Numbered from the stretch's first letter, positions 35,593-45,082 are shown. The stretch is DNA of 64,000 nt from Novipirellula sp052161655 (GCF_052161655.1 NZ_CP197418.1:6014001-6078000), one strand, 5' to 3'. Made by a program: numbers and translations. Notes: generated by a model from the sequence alone, not told the origin.

Positions 35593-35994
35593 GAGGCGAG
35601 TCAAAATCGAGTCGGATGCGTGATGCCGCTATATTTTGCTTCGAAGAATGCGAATCTGCAGCAATGAATTGGAAACAAGTTCGAGTTAACCCCTTAGGCA
35701 GCCGCAAGTTCCGCCAAAAGCCTGAATGTGGAATAGGCTTCTAGCCTGAATGTGGCATCATGGGCTTCCCGTAGCGAAACTCGCCAAGAGTTTCGGGGGC
35801 AAGGGTGGACGAAAGTCTTCGCGACTTTCGCTACGGGAATGTGGGACAGGCTTCCAGCCTGTGTCCGACCTCGAAATACATCCAAACCTCTCTTCTGCGT
35901 CAGAATCTTGCCCTCTCGAAGGTGCTTCCGCTATGTAGTGCGAAAATTCCCGATCCAGAGTGCCAAACTTTCCGTTGTTCAAGCCGGAAAAACT
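35593..35994. other. spacer dense in hairpin repeats
   Basis: The whole spacer between the adaptor gene and the PL9 gene is repeat-like: two AGGCT hairpins and one inverted pair of GTAGC hairpins (listed separately). No gene. Confidence 0.55.
35735..35862. repeat. paired GTAGC hairpins flanked by AGGCT hairpins
   Basis: AGGCTtctAGCCT at 35735-35747; forward GTAGC copy with stem GAAACTC/GAGTTTC (35771-35797); inverted copy with stem GAAAGTC/GACTTTC (35810-35837); AGGCTtccAGCCT at 35848-35860. The outer small hairpins and inner inverted pair make a composite block. Confidence 0.75.
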
Positions 35995-37428
35995 CTATCG
36001 ACTTTCAGGGTTCCCGCCCGGCTGAACCTCAAACGCACCGAGGTCTGGGGCGTCCCCCGCAAACGGCAGCCCTACATCGACGCCACGATCGACGAGTTTG
36101 CTGCCCGGTCTCAGTTGCAGCAGCGTGATGCGAGGCAGCTCACCATCCGGCTGCCGTGGCCCCGCCAATTGGCGTTCATCCGGCCGGGCAAAGTCGGTAG
36201 CGAAAAAGTCATCCTCGCTAATCGACAAATCCATATCGAATGAGTTGAACGCCACGTCACTTGTTTCGAAATTCAGCTGGTTAACCAGGCTACGACTACG
36301 CACACTCAAATTGTTACGCAGCAAGTGATCGTACCCTGGCACATCGGTGGTATTGTCAGCGAGTCGAGACAACATGTTGAAATTTGAACCATTGCGAAAC
36401 GCGGTGTTGCTGAGCCAATCGCAGCCACTGATATGATGGTTCGCGTAGAAGCCACTGTTTTTGTTATGCACCGCAACGCAGTTCTGTACGACATGCCGAG
36501 GAATCGGATCAGGCAAACGTGATCGCGGCGTCGAACCATAGCCGCCCGCTTTAAAACCGTTGCCGTCTGCAATGCTTTTAAATTCCGGTGAATAGCCGTT
36601 CCAAAACGCCCAGCAATTTTCAAACGTCACCGACTCACCCGCCATGATGCAGTCAAAACCATCGTCGCTATTAAACCAAGCACGGCAGCCTCGGAACACA
36701 TTTTCGCGATCCCCTTTCCGTGGGTGACACCCGAAACCATCCACGTTCCCTCCTCGGCCGTTTTCGGAGACCGGATCGTAATTTCGGTAAGCGTCGCAGT
36801 TTAGGAACAAATTGTCAGAACCGCGGACGGCGTAGATGCCAATGGCGTGTCCATCATGCATACTCAAACGCTCGAACACATTATGGCTGCCATCATTGGC
36901 GAAACAGATCGATTGCGTATGCGTCTTGATCGTGACCTGAACGCCTATCACCTCCAATCCAACAAAATGCAACCACGAACCACTGACTGAAAAAGCGTGG
37001 ACACGCATGTTGGCGGGTTTGACATTGGAGAAGTCAAAAACGGGCTGTTCGCGGCCATACGCTTCGTAACGAATTGGCTTCCCTTTGCTACCGCTTTTGT
37101 TCAAGTCGATCACGTGAGCAAAGATTCGCTGCTTCCGCGCGATCTGAGACTCCGTGATCTCGTAGGTTCCACCGCGAATGGACACCGTATCGCCAGGCTC
37201 GACCGCCGACTGAGCACGCTGGATCGTGGCAAAAGGAGCGTCGATCGTCCCGTTGTTTTCATCGCTGCCGTCAGTCGCAACGAAAAAGGTCTCGCCTGCA
37301 TCGACAATCGCCGTGTACCCCAACAGCAACCAAAGAGCAGGAAGCACAAAGACCCGGGCTGTTGCCAGGAGGGCAAGCCACGGTCGGGTGAGGCCGAGCA
37401 TTGGAACGCTGTTTGTCGAAGGTTTCAT
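35995..37428 (-). CDS. secreted pectate-lyase-like beta-helix protein (PL9 type)
   Basis: A 477-residue protein if started at 37428; ATGs at 37494 and 37401 are alternatives and no strong ribosome site decides. A signal sequence (WLALLATARVFVLPALWLLLGY) precedes the mature start near AGETFFVATDGSD. The parallel beta-helix shows the PL9 signature: NVDGFG, GCRAWFNSDDGFD with the calcium-binding Asp cluster, and GNGFK with the catalytic Lys seen in Pel9A. Its substrate should be polygalacturonate or a similar uronic-acid glycan. It occurs in a genome window with two sulfatases, fitting a polysaccharide-degrading marine lifestyle. Confidence 0.8.
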   Translation of the reverse strand: MKPSTNSVPMLGLTRPWLALLATARVFVLPALWLLLGYTAIVDAGETFFVATDGSDENNGTIDAPFATIQRAQSAVEPGDTVSIRGGTYEITESQIARKQRIFAHVIDLNKSGSKGKPIRYEAYGREQPVFDFSNVKPANMRVHAFSVSGSWLHFVGLEVIGVQVTIKTHTQSICFANDGSHNVFERLSMHDGHAIGIYAVRGSDNLFLNCDAYRNYDPVSENGRGGNVDGFGCHPRKGDRENVFRGCRAWFNSDDGFDCIMAGESVTFENCWAFWNGYSPEFKSIADGNGFKAGGYGSTPRSRLPDPIPRHVVQNCVAVHNKNSGFYANHHISGCDWLSNTAFRNGSNFNMLSRLADNTTDVPGYDHLLRNNLSVRSRSLVNQLNFETSDVAFNSFDMDLSISEDDFFATDFARPDERQLAGPRQPDGELPRITLLQLRPGSKLVDRGVDVGLPFAGDAPDLGAFEVQPGGNPESR

Positions 37429-38069
37429 AAGCGAAGAAGACGCCCTGAGTGACCGAGGTGAGCTCGGGGATTTTTGATCGGGTAGGCAATTCATCCCGTC
37501 TAAATTTATTAGCCGTTGGGGCGGAAGGCCCTGTTAAATGCGGAAAGTGTAGGGCCCCCTTGGGTGGGTTAAATCATATTAGCCAGATTTTGAACACGGC
37601 ATAGGCTGCCGGCGAGCATCCTTTAGGGAACCACACTATGGGTCTACGGAACAGCAACGCGGAGGGAAGAGCAAGTTCAGGCGAATTCGGTACCGAATTT
37701 TATTGTTGATTCCCCTGTAAAATGAACGTCCGCCATCAAAATCTCGGGAAGAATTCCTGTCAGATGTTTTCAGCGACGGGAATTCTCAATAGGATGAGGA
37801 TTCGTTAGATTCTTGCGCAAGCCAACATGGGCTGAAGCCGCCATTTAAGCGTCTTTTGCAGGCTGAACCGCCGTCTAGTGGGGTGTTAGAAAGGGAGATG
37901 GCTAGCAAGGTGGACAGGCAAAAAGTAAAGTTATTTTTAGTGGATGTTAAAGGTCAGACGCAGAAACACCGATAGGATGCGTATCACCGACTGCAACAAC
38001 ACGATTGTTCCAGTCAGAGGATCTTGACTAACCCGCAAACATTTCCTAACTTTGCGGCAAATCAACTAA
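37429..38069. other. spacer before tRNA-Cys
   Basis: Nothing recognisable over about 640 bp apart from a weak inverted repeat GAATTCCTGTC...GACGGGAATTC near 37750-37785. No open frame with a plausible start. Confidence 0.45.
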
Positions 38070-38142
38070 GGCGACGTGGCCAAGTGGCTAAGGCGAAGGA
38101 TTGCAAATCCTTTATTCGTGGGTTCGAATCCCACCGTCGCCT
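38070..38142 (+). tRNA. tRNA-Cys (GCA)
   Basis: The cloverleaf is complete: acceptor GGCGACG (38070-38076) pairs with CGTCGCC (38135-38141), followed by discriminator T as expected for tRNA-Cys. The anticodon stem AAGGA/TCCTT holds the loop TTGCAAA with anticodon GCA. The T arm is GTGGG-TTCGAAT-CCCAC. CCA is not encoded. Confidence 0.96.
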
Positions 38143-38480
38143 CTTTTGCAGTAATGCAATTTTCTTTCGATTGCCGACACCCATTCTCCGTCGGCCTCTG
38201 CCCATCTGCAGCAGTCTGTCAGACGCAACGCGATGATAGGTTAAAGCCCCGGATGCGAGTCCGGGGAACACCGCACACATCCACCCGGGTAGTCGCAACA
38301 CGACGGCAGGAATCCCGCGATGGTTTGCCGTGCCATAGAGGAACGGTTGTGCCTTGTTTCGCTGGGTAGTGCCGTTTGACGGTTTCTAAACTTTTTGAAA
38401 CCAGTTGGCCCGCGAATCACGCGAATGAACGCGAATAGATATTTAACTCAAATACATTCGCGTCGATTAGATCCGGACCC
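38143..38480. other. spacer after tRNA-Cys
   Basis: No gene. A small hairpin CCCCGGatgcgagtCCGGGG lies at about 38247-38264, and short 'CGCGAAT' repeats at 38412-38440. No integrase or attachment-site duplication of the tRNA end was seen. Confidence 0.5.
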
Positions 38481-39053
38481 CTATTCCGATTGCCTTGGTG
38501 TTTCGCCGTCAGGGATCGTGATCTGTAGTCGTGCGTTTTCGGCGAGGAACGATCTGAGGATGCTTGCCAAACCGGTAGCGATTCCGAGTAGCCCGCCAAG
38601 ATAGCTGAAATTGTGCATTGCGCCGTCGCGCCAAAAGGCCGCAGAATCTGAGATTCTGGCATTGCGAAACACAAACTCTTCAGTCGGATCGGGGTGGACA
38701 ACAAAATACGCGATCAACAAAGCCGTCAATCCAGTGATGACCGTTGTACACAGAACCACGAAAAAAGATCGAAGTACCGCGATGACATACTCGCGGTTGT
38801 CGCGAACGAGCATCCCAGCGGGAATAAGAAATGTGCCGATCACGAGCCCCATCCACCATGATGCTTGCCAGCCAACGAATGCAGCTCCAAGTCGATTATG
38901 AAAATGAGGTGAGATGTGGAATTGTTCGAATTTGAACTTCGTAAAATACTCCGGTGAGACTGAATACGAAATCTGGTTGTGCACCGCACCATAGGTGCCA
39001 GAAAGCAGACACGCTAAAGCGAAAAGGAAAGGCACTGAGAAGATTCGTATCAA
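38481..39053 (-). CDS. hypothetical membrane protein
   Basis: A 190-residue protein with an N-terminal signal-like segment (IFSVPFLFALACLLSGTYG) followed by AVHNQISYSVSPEYFTKFKF, then three membrane segments (about 60-82, 92-118, 145-165) and a polar tail. The HNQISYSVSPEYFT stretch looks conserved in a small family found in planctomycetes and some other phyla (from memory, not searched). Function unknown. It shares direction with no close neighbour. Confidence 0.6.
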   Translation of the reverse strand: MIRIFSVPFLFALACLLSGTYGAVHNQISYSVSPEYFTKFKFEQFHISPHFHNRLGAAFVGWQASWWMGLVIGTFLIPAGMLVRDNREYVIAVLRSFFVVLCTTVITGLTALLIAYFVVHPDPTEEFVFRNARISDSAAFWRDGAMHNFSYLGGLLGIATGLASILRSFLAENARLQITIPDGETPRQSE

Positions 39054-39153
39054 GTGTCAGCCTTCATTCGAATAATGACCGGCGTTTGCGTGCACGGACA
39101 ATGTGGTTTCCATTTGTAAATATCTTATGTCGTGCTTCGTGTGCACACTATGC

Positions 39154-39591
39154 TTATCCGTTACTTACCGAGTCAGCATGTATTTCCTTCGGTCGAGAGG
39201 CATTGTCGAGTGTCGGACCGCAGTTAGAAAAAAGTCTGCGGTCGTTCAGCTTAGCGAGCAATCCAAATGCGAGCCAACCCAGCACGGCAAGAAATATTGG
39301 GGTCATCGGCATGCATCGAGGATCAATCATCCCAATAGCGCCACCGGTGGCCGTAAACAGTGACGAACCAAGTACGCGCCGCCAGTTTTCGCGGTGGACA
39401 GACGCGACAAGTATTGCGAGAAGGATCGCACCAACAATAGGCATCGGGTGCCAGAACCAGTCGAAACGAGTGTGCACGAGGATCAAAGTAAATCCAGCAA
39501 TGAGTGCGAGTACTCCTTGACCGAAGGAGAAGCGCCGGTGCAACCCCTCGGACACGCTCGCGCGAAGCGGTTGCATCGAATCATTGCTCAC
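39154..39591 (-). CDS. hypothetical membrane protein
   Basis: A 145-residue protein started with GTG at 39591, which has GAGG thirteen bases upstream; an ATG at 39576 is an alternative. Four hydrophobic stretches are visible (about 26-44, 47-65, 75-90, 95-112). The ends are polar, with RPKEIHADSV at the tail. No family recognised. Confidence 0.5.
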   Translation of the reverse strand: MSNDSMQPLRASVSEGLHRRFSFGQGVLALIAGFTLILVHTRFDWFWHPMPIVGAILLAILVASVHRENWRRVLGSSLFTATGGAIGMIDPRCMPMTPIFLAVLGWLAFGLLAKLNDRRLFSNCGPTLDNASRPKEIHADSVSNG

Positions 39592-39916
39592 TATTTCGGC
39601 GACCTCTAGTTTCTGCGGTGTGTGAGGCTAAGAGTAAGAATTTTTGGGTGTTCTAAACTTGAATTGGGATTTGTTCTCACAGACTGCCCTGCTCTTTGGA
39701 GCGGACGACCGCCAGCGTATTTTTATCCTCTGCAAGGCTAGCGTCAAGCTTCTTCACGCTCTGGACAGGCCGCTGGCGATGGTGGCTGACGGAGTGAACG
39801 CGACCAGCACGTGAGGATTCGACAGACACTAAGAGTAGCTTCAGAAAGAAATCTGGGATTTGAATCTTGTTGATTACCTGTGAGGACGTTTGCGCCGAAG
39901 GCGATACAGATATTAG

Positions 39917-39973
39917 CCGGCGGTCGAGTGAAGCGATTACCGCCGGGAGCCTGTCCAAACGCTAACAACGACC
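39917..39973. repeat. palindromic element CCGGCGGT-type
   Basis: CCGGCGGT and ACCGCCGG are 14 bases apart and followed by a second small palindrome, CCCCGAAGGCGG. Arrangement resembles REP-type units of planctomycetes; only one copy was seen. Confidence 0.5.
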
Positions 39974-40381
39974 CCGAAGGCGGTCACAGCCCCATCAGCA
40001 TGGATTCTGTGACAACGACCATCGACGATAAGAATGGGAAAAAGATGGGGCGCAGAAAAATGGAAGGCCTGAGTTCCAAGTTGTCATCTACCTAGCAAGA
40101 TTGTCTGGTCTTCTTATTTCGCTTGCGATGGGATGAAACGAAGAAGGTTAAAAAATGTAGGGTTAGAAAATAGGGAACGCATTCGTTACGCCAATGTACG
40201 CTCAGTCGACGCTACTTTTGCGGAGCAAAAGGCGACATTGGCCCGCGGGTGTGCTCGACTGTGCGAATGCGGGCGATGGCGGTGTGCGATTGGTGACTTG
40301 TTTGCGAAAATTCGGTCGATGTGAGAGCGTGCACTCAGCGGCACACGCGGTTCTTGGGATGACGGTTTGCCACAAAGGGTT

Positions 40382-40397
40382 TGGCACTGTTATTGCT
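40382..40397 (+). promoter_or_regulatory. sigma-54 (-24/-12) promoter match
   Basis: TGGCAC-tgtta-TTGCT fits the sigma-54 consensus TGGCAC-N5-TTGC[AT], with the invariant GG and GC ten bases apart. It points toward glgP and lies 184 bp upstream of its ATG. No activator site was identified. An NtrC-type activator gene is present at 25.5 kb, but no link is shown. Confidence 0.5.
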
Positions 40398-40580
40398 TCG
40401 CTTCGTGGCAACGGATCTCGGCAATCGCTTACCACGATTCCTCGCACGCTCTTTCGGTTTTAATCCACAGGATGATGAAATGATCGCTACGGTGACCAAT
40501 GTCGCTCACGGCAACTTTTTGCAAAACCACATAGTGGGAAAGCCCGCTGACCGTGTTCACGTGTTGTGGGTGTCATTGCG

Positions 40581-43133
40581 ATGAGCGACAATCCGCGACA
40601 TGTGCATCCGATCTATGATCTGTTTCCAATCGAGATCGACGGCTTTGAATCGTTAGCCGAGTTGGCTCTGGATCTCAGGTCGTCCTGGAATCACGCGACC
40701 GATGAAGTTTGGCGTCGCTTGGACGCCGAGCTTTGGGAGATCACTCAAAATCCGTGGGTGGTGCTGCAAACGGTGTCGCGTCAGCGGATCGAAAACGTCC
40801 TGGGCGATGCTGCGTTTCGACAGAAGGTCGATCAGTTAGTGGAGATGCGAAGACAAACGGCGGAGCAGCCCGCATGGTTCCAACAAACCTATTCGGAGTC
40901 ACCGCCGCTGAAGTGCGCCGCCTACTTTAGCATGGAGTTCATGCTCAGTGAGGCGTTGCCAATCTATTCGGGTGGTCTCGGCAATGTCGCAGGCGATCAA
41001 CTCAAAGCGGCCAGTGATCTTGGCGTGCCGGTCGTTGGCGTGGGCCTGCTTTATCAACAGGGCTACTTTCGCCAGACCATCGATACCATGGGAAACCAGC
41101 AGGCGTTGTATCCGTATAACGATCCTGGCCAGTTGCCGATCCGGCCGTTGCGTGATGCCGATGGTGAATGGTTGCGATTGAAGATCGAGCTGCCAGGTTA
41201 CGCCGTTTGGCTGCGAGCGTGGCAGGTTCAAGTCGGCCGTGTGAAGTTATTCTTGCTGGACAGCAACGATGCAGCAAACTTCCCAGCACATCGTGGCATC
41301 ACCAGTGAACTGTATGGCGGCGGACCCGAGTTGCGTCTAAGACAAGAGCTGATTCTGGGTATTGGCGGTTGGCGGTTGTTAAGCGAGCTTGGTATTGCAC
41401 CCGAAGTATGTCACTTGAACGAAGGGCACGCTGCGTTCGCAGTTCTAGAGCGGGCGCGCCAATTTATGGATATCTCAGGGCAACCGTTTGAAGTCGCGTT
41501 GGCGGTGACGCGAGCAGGAAACCTGTTCACGACGCATACGGCGGTGGCGGCAGGTTTCGATCGCTTTGCTCCCGAGTTGATCGAACAGCATCTACGGCCC
41601 TATGCCGAACAGAAACTGGGTATTTCGGTGCATGATCTGCTGGCACTCGGTCGGTTGAATCCCAACGACGAATCGGAACCATTCAACATGGCGTATTTGG
41701 CGATCCGGGCAAGCGGCAGCGTCAATGGCGTCAGTCGTCTGCACGGGGAAGTCAGTCGTCGAATTTTCCAGCCGCTGTTTCAGCAATGGCCCTCCGACGA
41801 AGTGCCGGTTGGACACGTGACCAACGGCGTTCACGTGCCGAGTTGGGACTCGACGGCGGCGGACAAGGTTTGGACACAAATGTGTGGTAAAGACCGCTGG
41901 CTAGGGACAAGCGAAACACTGGAGTGTGACATTTGCCGCGTCTCGGACGAGAAACTATGGCAGTTTCGCGTGGATGCAACTCATACGTTGGTCGACTACG
42001 CTCGCAAGCGATTGTCGCGTCAGTTAGCGGCAGCGGGATCGTCGCCAGAAGAAGTCGAAGCAGCCAAGCATCTGTTCGATCCCAACCTCTTGACGCTTGG
42101 ATTTGCCCGTCGCTTTGCAACCTACAAACGACCGAATTTGTTGCTGCATGATCCAGATCGGCTACTGCGTTTGTTATCCGATCCGGAGCGACCGGTGCAG
42201 CTAGTGCTCGCAGGCAAGGCGCATCCTGCGGACAAAGCTGGACAGGACTTGATACGTCAATGGATCGAATTCATCCGACACCCCATCGCACGTCAACATG
42301 TGATCTTTATCAGCGACTATGACATGTTACTGGCCGAACAATTGGTGCATGGCGCCGACGTTTGGGTCAACACGCCTCGGCGGCCTTGGGAGGCAAGTGG
42401 AACTAGCGGCATGAAAGTGTTGGTCAATGGTGGTATCAATTTGTCGGAGCTGGATGGTTGGTGGGCCGAAGCCTACACGCCCGAAGTCGGCTGGGCGATC
42501 GGCGACGGCAACGAACATGGTGACGATCCGCATTGGGATGCCGTCGAAGCCGAACAGCTCTACAGCGTGCTGGAAAACGAGGTCGTGCCCGAATTCTACA
42601 ATCGAAACGAACAAGGCATCCCGACTCAGTGGATGGCACGCATGCGAGCCAGCATGTCCCAATTAACGCCGCAATTCTCAGCCGTTCGCACGGTGCGTGA
42701 GTATACCCAGCAGCACTATTTTCCTGCTGCCACCGCGTACCGCGAACGCGTTGCATACAACGGCGCGGGCGGCACCAGCATCGTCAACTGGGAGCATTCG
42801 CTGCGTGAGAAATGGGCGTCGCTGAAGTTTGGTGAGGTGAGAGTGAAATCGAGTGAAAACGAACATGCCGTGGAAGTTGACATCTACCTGGACGGACTCG
42901 ATCCGAGTTTCGTGCGAGTCGAGTGGTATGCCGACCCGATCAACGACGAAGCAGCGGTTCGGCAGCAAATGTCACGAGTCGAGAGGCGAGAGGGCGCCGC
43001 AGCGAACTGGGCAACGTATCGCACCAGTGTCCCCGCAACGCGCCCCGCAGCCGATTTCACGCCACGTATCGTGCCCAAACACGCCAGCGTCGCAGTGCCA
43101 CTGGAATTGGATCTGATCCGGTGGCAACGATGA
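40581..43133 (+). CDS. glgP: glycogen/alpha-glucan phosphorylase, GT35 type
   Basis: An 850-residue PLP enzyme that releases glucose-1-phosphate from glycogen or maltodextrin in the cytoplasm. ATG at 40581 (MSDNPRHVHP) is preferred to the GTG five codons earlier. It belongs to the shorter 'type 3' branch: N-terminal LALDLRSSWNH, AYFSMEFMLSEALPIYSGGLG (in parts), CHLNEGHAAF, FTTHTAVAAGFD, and the PLP-Lys region EASGTSGMKVLVNGG near residue 615. A ~110-residue C-terminal extension with VEVDIYLDGLDP follows the catalytic core, seen in this branch. Long upstream region with a sigma-54-like site. Confidence 0.92.
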   Translation: MSDNPRHVHPIYDLFPIEIDGFESLAELALDLRSSWNHATDEVWRRLDAELWEITQNPWVVLQTVSRQRIENVLGDAAFRQKVDQLVEMRRQTAEQPAWFQQTYSESPPLKCAAYFSMEFMLSEALPIYSGGLGNVAGDQLKAASDLGVPVVGVGLLYQQGYFRQTIDTMGNQQALYPYNDPGQLPIRPLRDADGEWLRLKIELPGYAVWLRAWQVQVGRVKLFLLDSNDAANFPAHRGITSELYGGGPELRLRQELILGIGGWRLLSELGIAPEVCHLNEGHAAFAVLERARQFMDISGQPFEVALAVTRAGNLFTTHTAVAAGFDRFAPELIEQHLRPYAEQKLGISVHDLLALGRLNPNDESEPFNMAYLAIRASGSVNGVSRLHGEVSRRIFQPLFQQWPSDEVPVGHVTNGVHVPSWDSTAADKVWTQMCGKDRWLGTSETLECDICRVSDEKLWQFRVDATHTLVDYARKRLSRQLAAAGSSPEEVEAAKHLFDPNLLTLGFARRFATYKRPNLLLHDPDRLLRLLSDPERPVQLVLAGKAHPADKAGQDLIRQWIEFIRHPIARQHVIFISDYDMLLAEQLVHGADVWVNTPRRPWEASGTSGMKVLVNGGINLSELDGWWAEAYTPEVGWAIGDGNEHGDDPHWDAVEAEQLYSVLENEVVPEFYNRNEQGIPTQWMARMRASMSQLTPQFSAVRTVREYTQQHYFPAATAYRERVAYNGAGGTSIVNWEHSLREKWASLKFGEVRVKSSENEHAVEVDIYLDGLDPSFVRVEWYADPINDEAAVRQQMSRVERREGAAANWATYRTSVPATRPAADFTPRIVPKHASVAVPLELDLIRWQR

Positions 43134-43504
43134 TTCAAAACGAACAATAAAGCAACCGTAGCGAAACTCGCCAAGAGTTTCGGAGATACACAATCGTGAG
43201 CTTTGAGGGCACCGGGTTTCGCGCGAGACCCTGACGTCTACGCGACATAGCTCACAATGGTGCATGCAGTGGTAGCGAGGACTGGCTTACCGTTGGGCGC
43301 AACGTGAGTAAAAGAAGATTCAGCGTTCAATTGACGTGAAGAGGATTGGACCTTCGGCCCGCCAGTACCTCTCGGATCTATCCATCGCACGTCACCTGCA
43401 AAAGTACGCGCCGTCAACGCTACTTTCGCGGAGCGAAAGGCGACAAACTCGCGTGCAACTTCATTGTCAACGAGATTGTCAGCCGCAAACATTGGGCCCC
43501 TCAA
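43134..43504. other. spacer between convergent genes
   Basis: No gene. A GTAGC hairpin with stem GAAACTC/GAGTTTC lies at 43158-43183, and a CTACTTTCGCGGAGCGAAAGG hairpin-like stretch at about 43420. Confidence 0.5.
43158..43183 (+). repeat. single GTAGC hairpin
   Basis: Stem GAAACTC/GAGTTTC around GCCAA, headed by GTAGC and ended by GG. It lies 25 bp after glgP and could end its transcript. A forward copy without an inverted partner. Confidence 0.75.
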
Positions 43505-44341
43505 TTACGCCTCGTTGGCGATCAATTCGTTTTGAAACTCGGTCCAGAATGCTTTGCCTTTAGCGTATTGGATCGGATCGATGCGGGCTTTGAATGCATC
43601 GAGATACGAAAGGTAGCTGTCGGCATAGTCGACGTACGAGTAGTCTGCTTCGGCCATTGGATTGACGAAACGCGGGTCGCCCGGTTCGACCTGGTAGGCA
43701 AAGGCTCCGGCGTCATCGAGATGAATGTTTGCCAATAGCGTTGGCATCTTCATCTGCAGTTCGTAGATGCTGCGTTCGCTCCAGTCCATCCCTTCTGTCG
43801 CAGCCTCGAAAGCCTTTGCGACCGGCTTCGGAGTGGTGCTGTCGGGAAATCGCAGTCCCCAGGCGGCACCCGACTGGGTAAGCCCATCGCGATTCATGTC
43901 AATCTGAGCCGCGGGAGGAATCAACAAATTGATCGCCCCTTCTTCGGATAACGAATTGACTTGAATTGGGTCCGCCAGATGATGGATGTCCTGGACCACG
44001 CTCAGCTCGTCTGCGGACAGTGACGACAAGAATGCTTTCGGTGCGGCGTAACCGCCGTTTTGATAGGCGTGCTGAACAAGCTCGCCGTACTGTTTGCCTA
44101 ATTCGCGTGGTTTCTCAGTCGTGCGGTAGCGGCCTTGCAACTCGAGCTGAAACCATCCATCCCATGACTCCTGGATCTGCGTCTCGATGGGATCCTCGGA
44201 CTCGATTGATTCCGCCGAAGCGTAGCCCGCATGCCCGACACTCGCCAACACATCGCTGAACACATTTTGCAGACCGTGTTCCGCGTCCAAGCGTCTCTGT
44301 TGCATCGTGGGATAGACAGAGTTGGTGTCCGTAATTTCCAT
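43505..44341 (-). CDS. hypothetical protein
   Basis: A 278-residue acidic, soluble protein with no signal peptide. The N-terminal half is helical (RRLDAEHGLQNVFSDVLAS; RELGKQYGELVQHAY), the middle has AINLLIPPAAQIDMNRDGLT with a calcium-loop-like DMNRDG, and the C-terminus is Tyr/Asp-rich (DYSYVDYADSYLSYLDAF). These features do not match a family I know. ATG at 44341. It faces glgP convergently. The IDMNRDGLT segment may be an EF-hand-like or structural turn; no function is assigned. Confidence 0.55.
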   Translation of the reverse strand: MEITDTNSVYPTMQQRRLDAEHGLQNVFSDVLASVGHAGYASAESIESEDPIETQIQESWDGWFQLELQGRYRTTEKPRELGKQYGELVQHAYQNGGYAAPKAFLSSLSADELSVVQDIHHLADPIQVNSLSEEGAINLLIPPAAQIDMNRDGLTQSGAAWGLRFPDSTTPKPVAKAFEAATEGMDWSERSIYELQMKMPTLLANIHLDDAGAFAYQVEPGDPRFVNPMAEADYSYVDYADSYLSYLDAFKARIDPIQYAKGKAFWTEFQNELIANEA

Positions 44342-44473
44342 CGTTGCAGATCCGAAAAAGGCGACGGCAAATAGCGACTAAGATCGGAATGCGGATGCTC
44401 TGCACATGAGTGAAAGTAATGAAATATGTCGGGAAAGATTGAGTCGCGTTTGCATGATCGCTGTGAGCGTTAG

Positions 44474-44538
44474 GTAGCGGAACTCGCGCGAGAGTTTCGG
44501 TCATCCTCGAATACGAAAGTCTTGACGACTTCCGTTAC
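44474..44538. repeat. inverted pair of REP-like hairpins
   Basis: Forward copy GTAGCGGAACTC-gcgcga-GAGTTTCGG (44474-44500) and inverted copy CGAAAGTC-ttgac-GACTTCCGTTAC (44513-44538), twelve bases apart. Confidence 0.75.
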
Positions 44539-44608
44539 AACAAAATGCGTCACAAATTACATTGACGTCCCGAGGGATTCTCAGACTCATCGCTGGTGAT
44601 CGCACGGC

Positions 44609-45082
44609 TCAAGGCAGGTGGGTGTCGAGGCCTTGCATCTGATAGCGAAAATCGAATTGCAAATCGGGATGCAATTTCTCCATCGCTTTTTCGATCTTCT
44701 TCAGCTGGGTGGCATACATGTTTGCACTGACTTTGCAGCCACGGAAACGGATTTTTCGCTCGACGAATTGGCGACAAAAGTGGATGCGGATCCGTAGTTC
44801 GGTTTCTTTGTTGCCCGAGTAGCGAATGTACTTGTCCATCCAACGCACAATCTTTCGCATCGTCTTTTTATGAATGGAATGCGCAGCGGGGAGTTGTTCA
44901 TCGATCTCGTCGCAGACAGCATCCGCATAACCCTGTTCGTCATCCGCATGCATCAACAAATACGTCAACAATTCTTTGTTGTCGACTTTGTATTTTGCCA
45001 AGCGGACGCATGCATCGAGCAGTTCGTCGCGGTCGAGGTTCGCGAGCGATTTTTTCAGCTCATGGATCGATGCCGCCTTCAT
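44609..45082 (-). CDS. conserved hypothetical helical protein
   Basis: A 157-residue protein starting at the ATG at 45082; the frame is open to 45130 but that extension is encoded partly by a REP-like hairpin, so it is rejected. Predicted all-helical and charged: ASIHELKKSLANLDRDELLD, then AKYKVDNKELLTYLLMHADDEQGY, then KIVRWMDKYIRYSGNKETELR and KKIEKAMEKLHPDLQFD. A family with the pattern 'NKELLTYLLF.A.DEQGY' and 'KYIRYSG.K.TE' exists in Bacteroidetes (from memory). No known activity. Confidence 0.65.
   Translation of the reverse strand: MKAASIHELKKSLANLDRDELLDACVRLAKYKVDNKELLTYLLMHADDEQGYADAVCDEIDEQLPAAHSIHKKTMRKIVRWMDKYIRYSGNKETELRIRIHFCRQFVERKIRFRGCKVSANMYATQLKKIEKAMEKLHPDLQFDFRYQMQGLDTHLP

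Larger units (their letters stand above)
39592..40580. other. 989-bp gene-poor stretch upstream of glgP
   Basis: No credible gene. It contains a hairpin CCGGCGGT/ACCGCCGG (39917-39924, 39939-39946) followed by 'ACCCCGAAGGCGGTC', a hairpin-like 'CTACTTTTGCGGAGCAAAAGG' fragment near 40210 related to one at 43420, and the sigma-54-like promoter listed separately. Open frames here lack domain features. Confidence 0.5.

Noticed and set aside
38070..38480. tRNA-Cys as an integration site for a genomic island
   Set aside because: No integrase gene and no duplicated tRNA 3' end was seen within the window.
38978..39000. Reverse-strand sigma-54-like sequence
   Set aside because: It has GG-N10-GC spacing but a poor -12 box (GTGCG) and lies inside a coding region.
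39677..39958. Open frame of 93 codons on the minus strand
   Set aside because: It runs over palindromic repeat sequence, has no clear start signal and no domain pattern.
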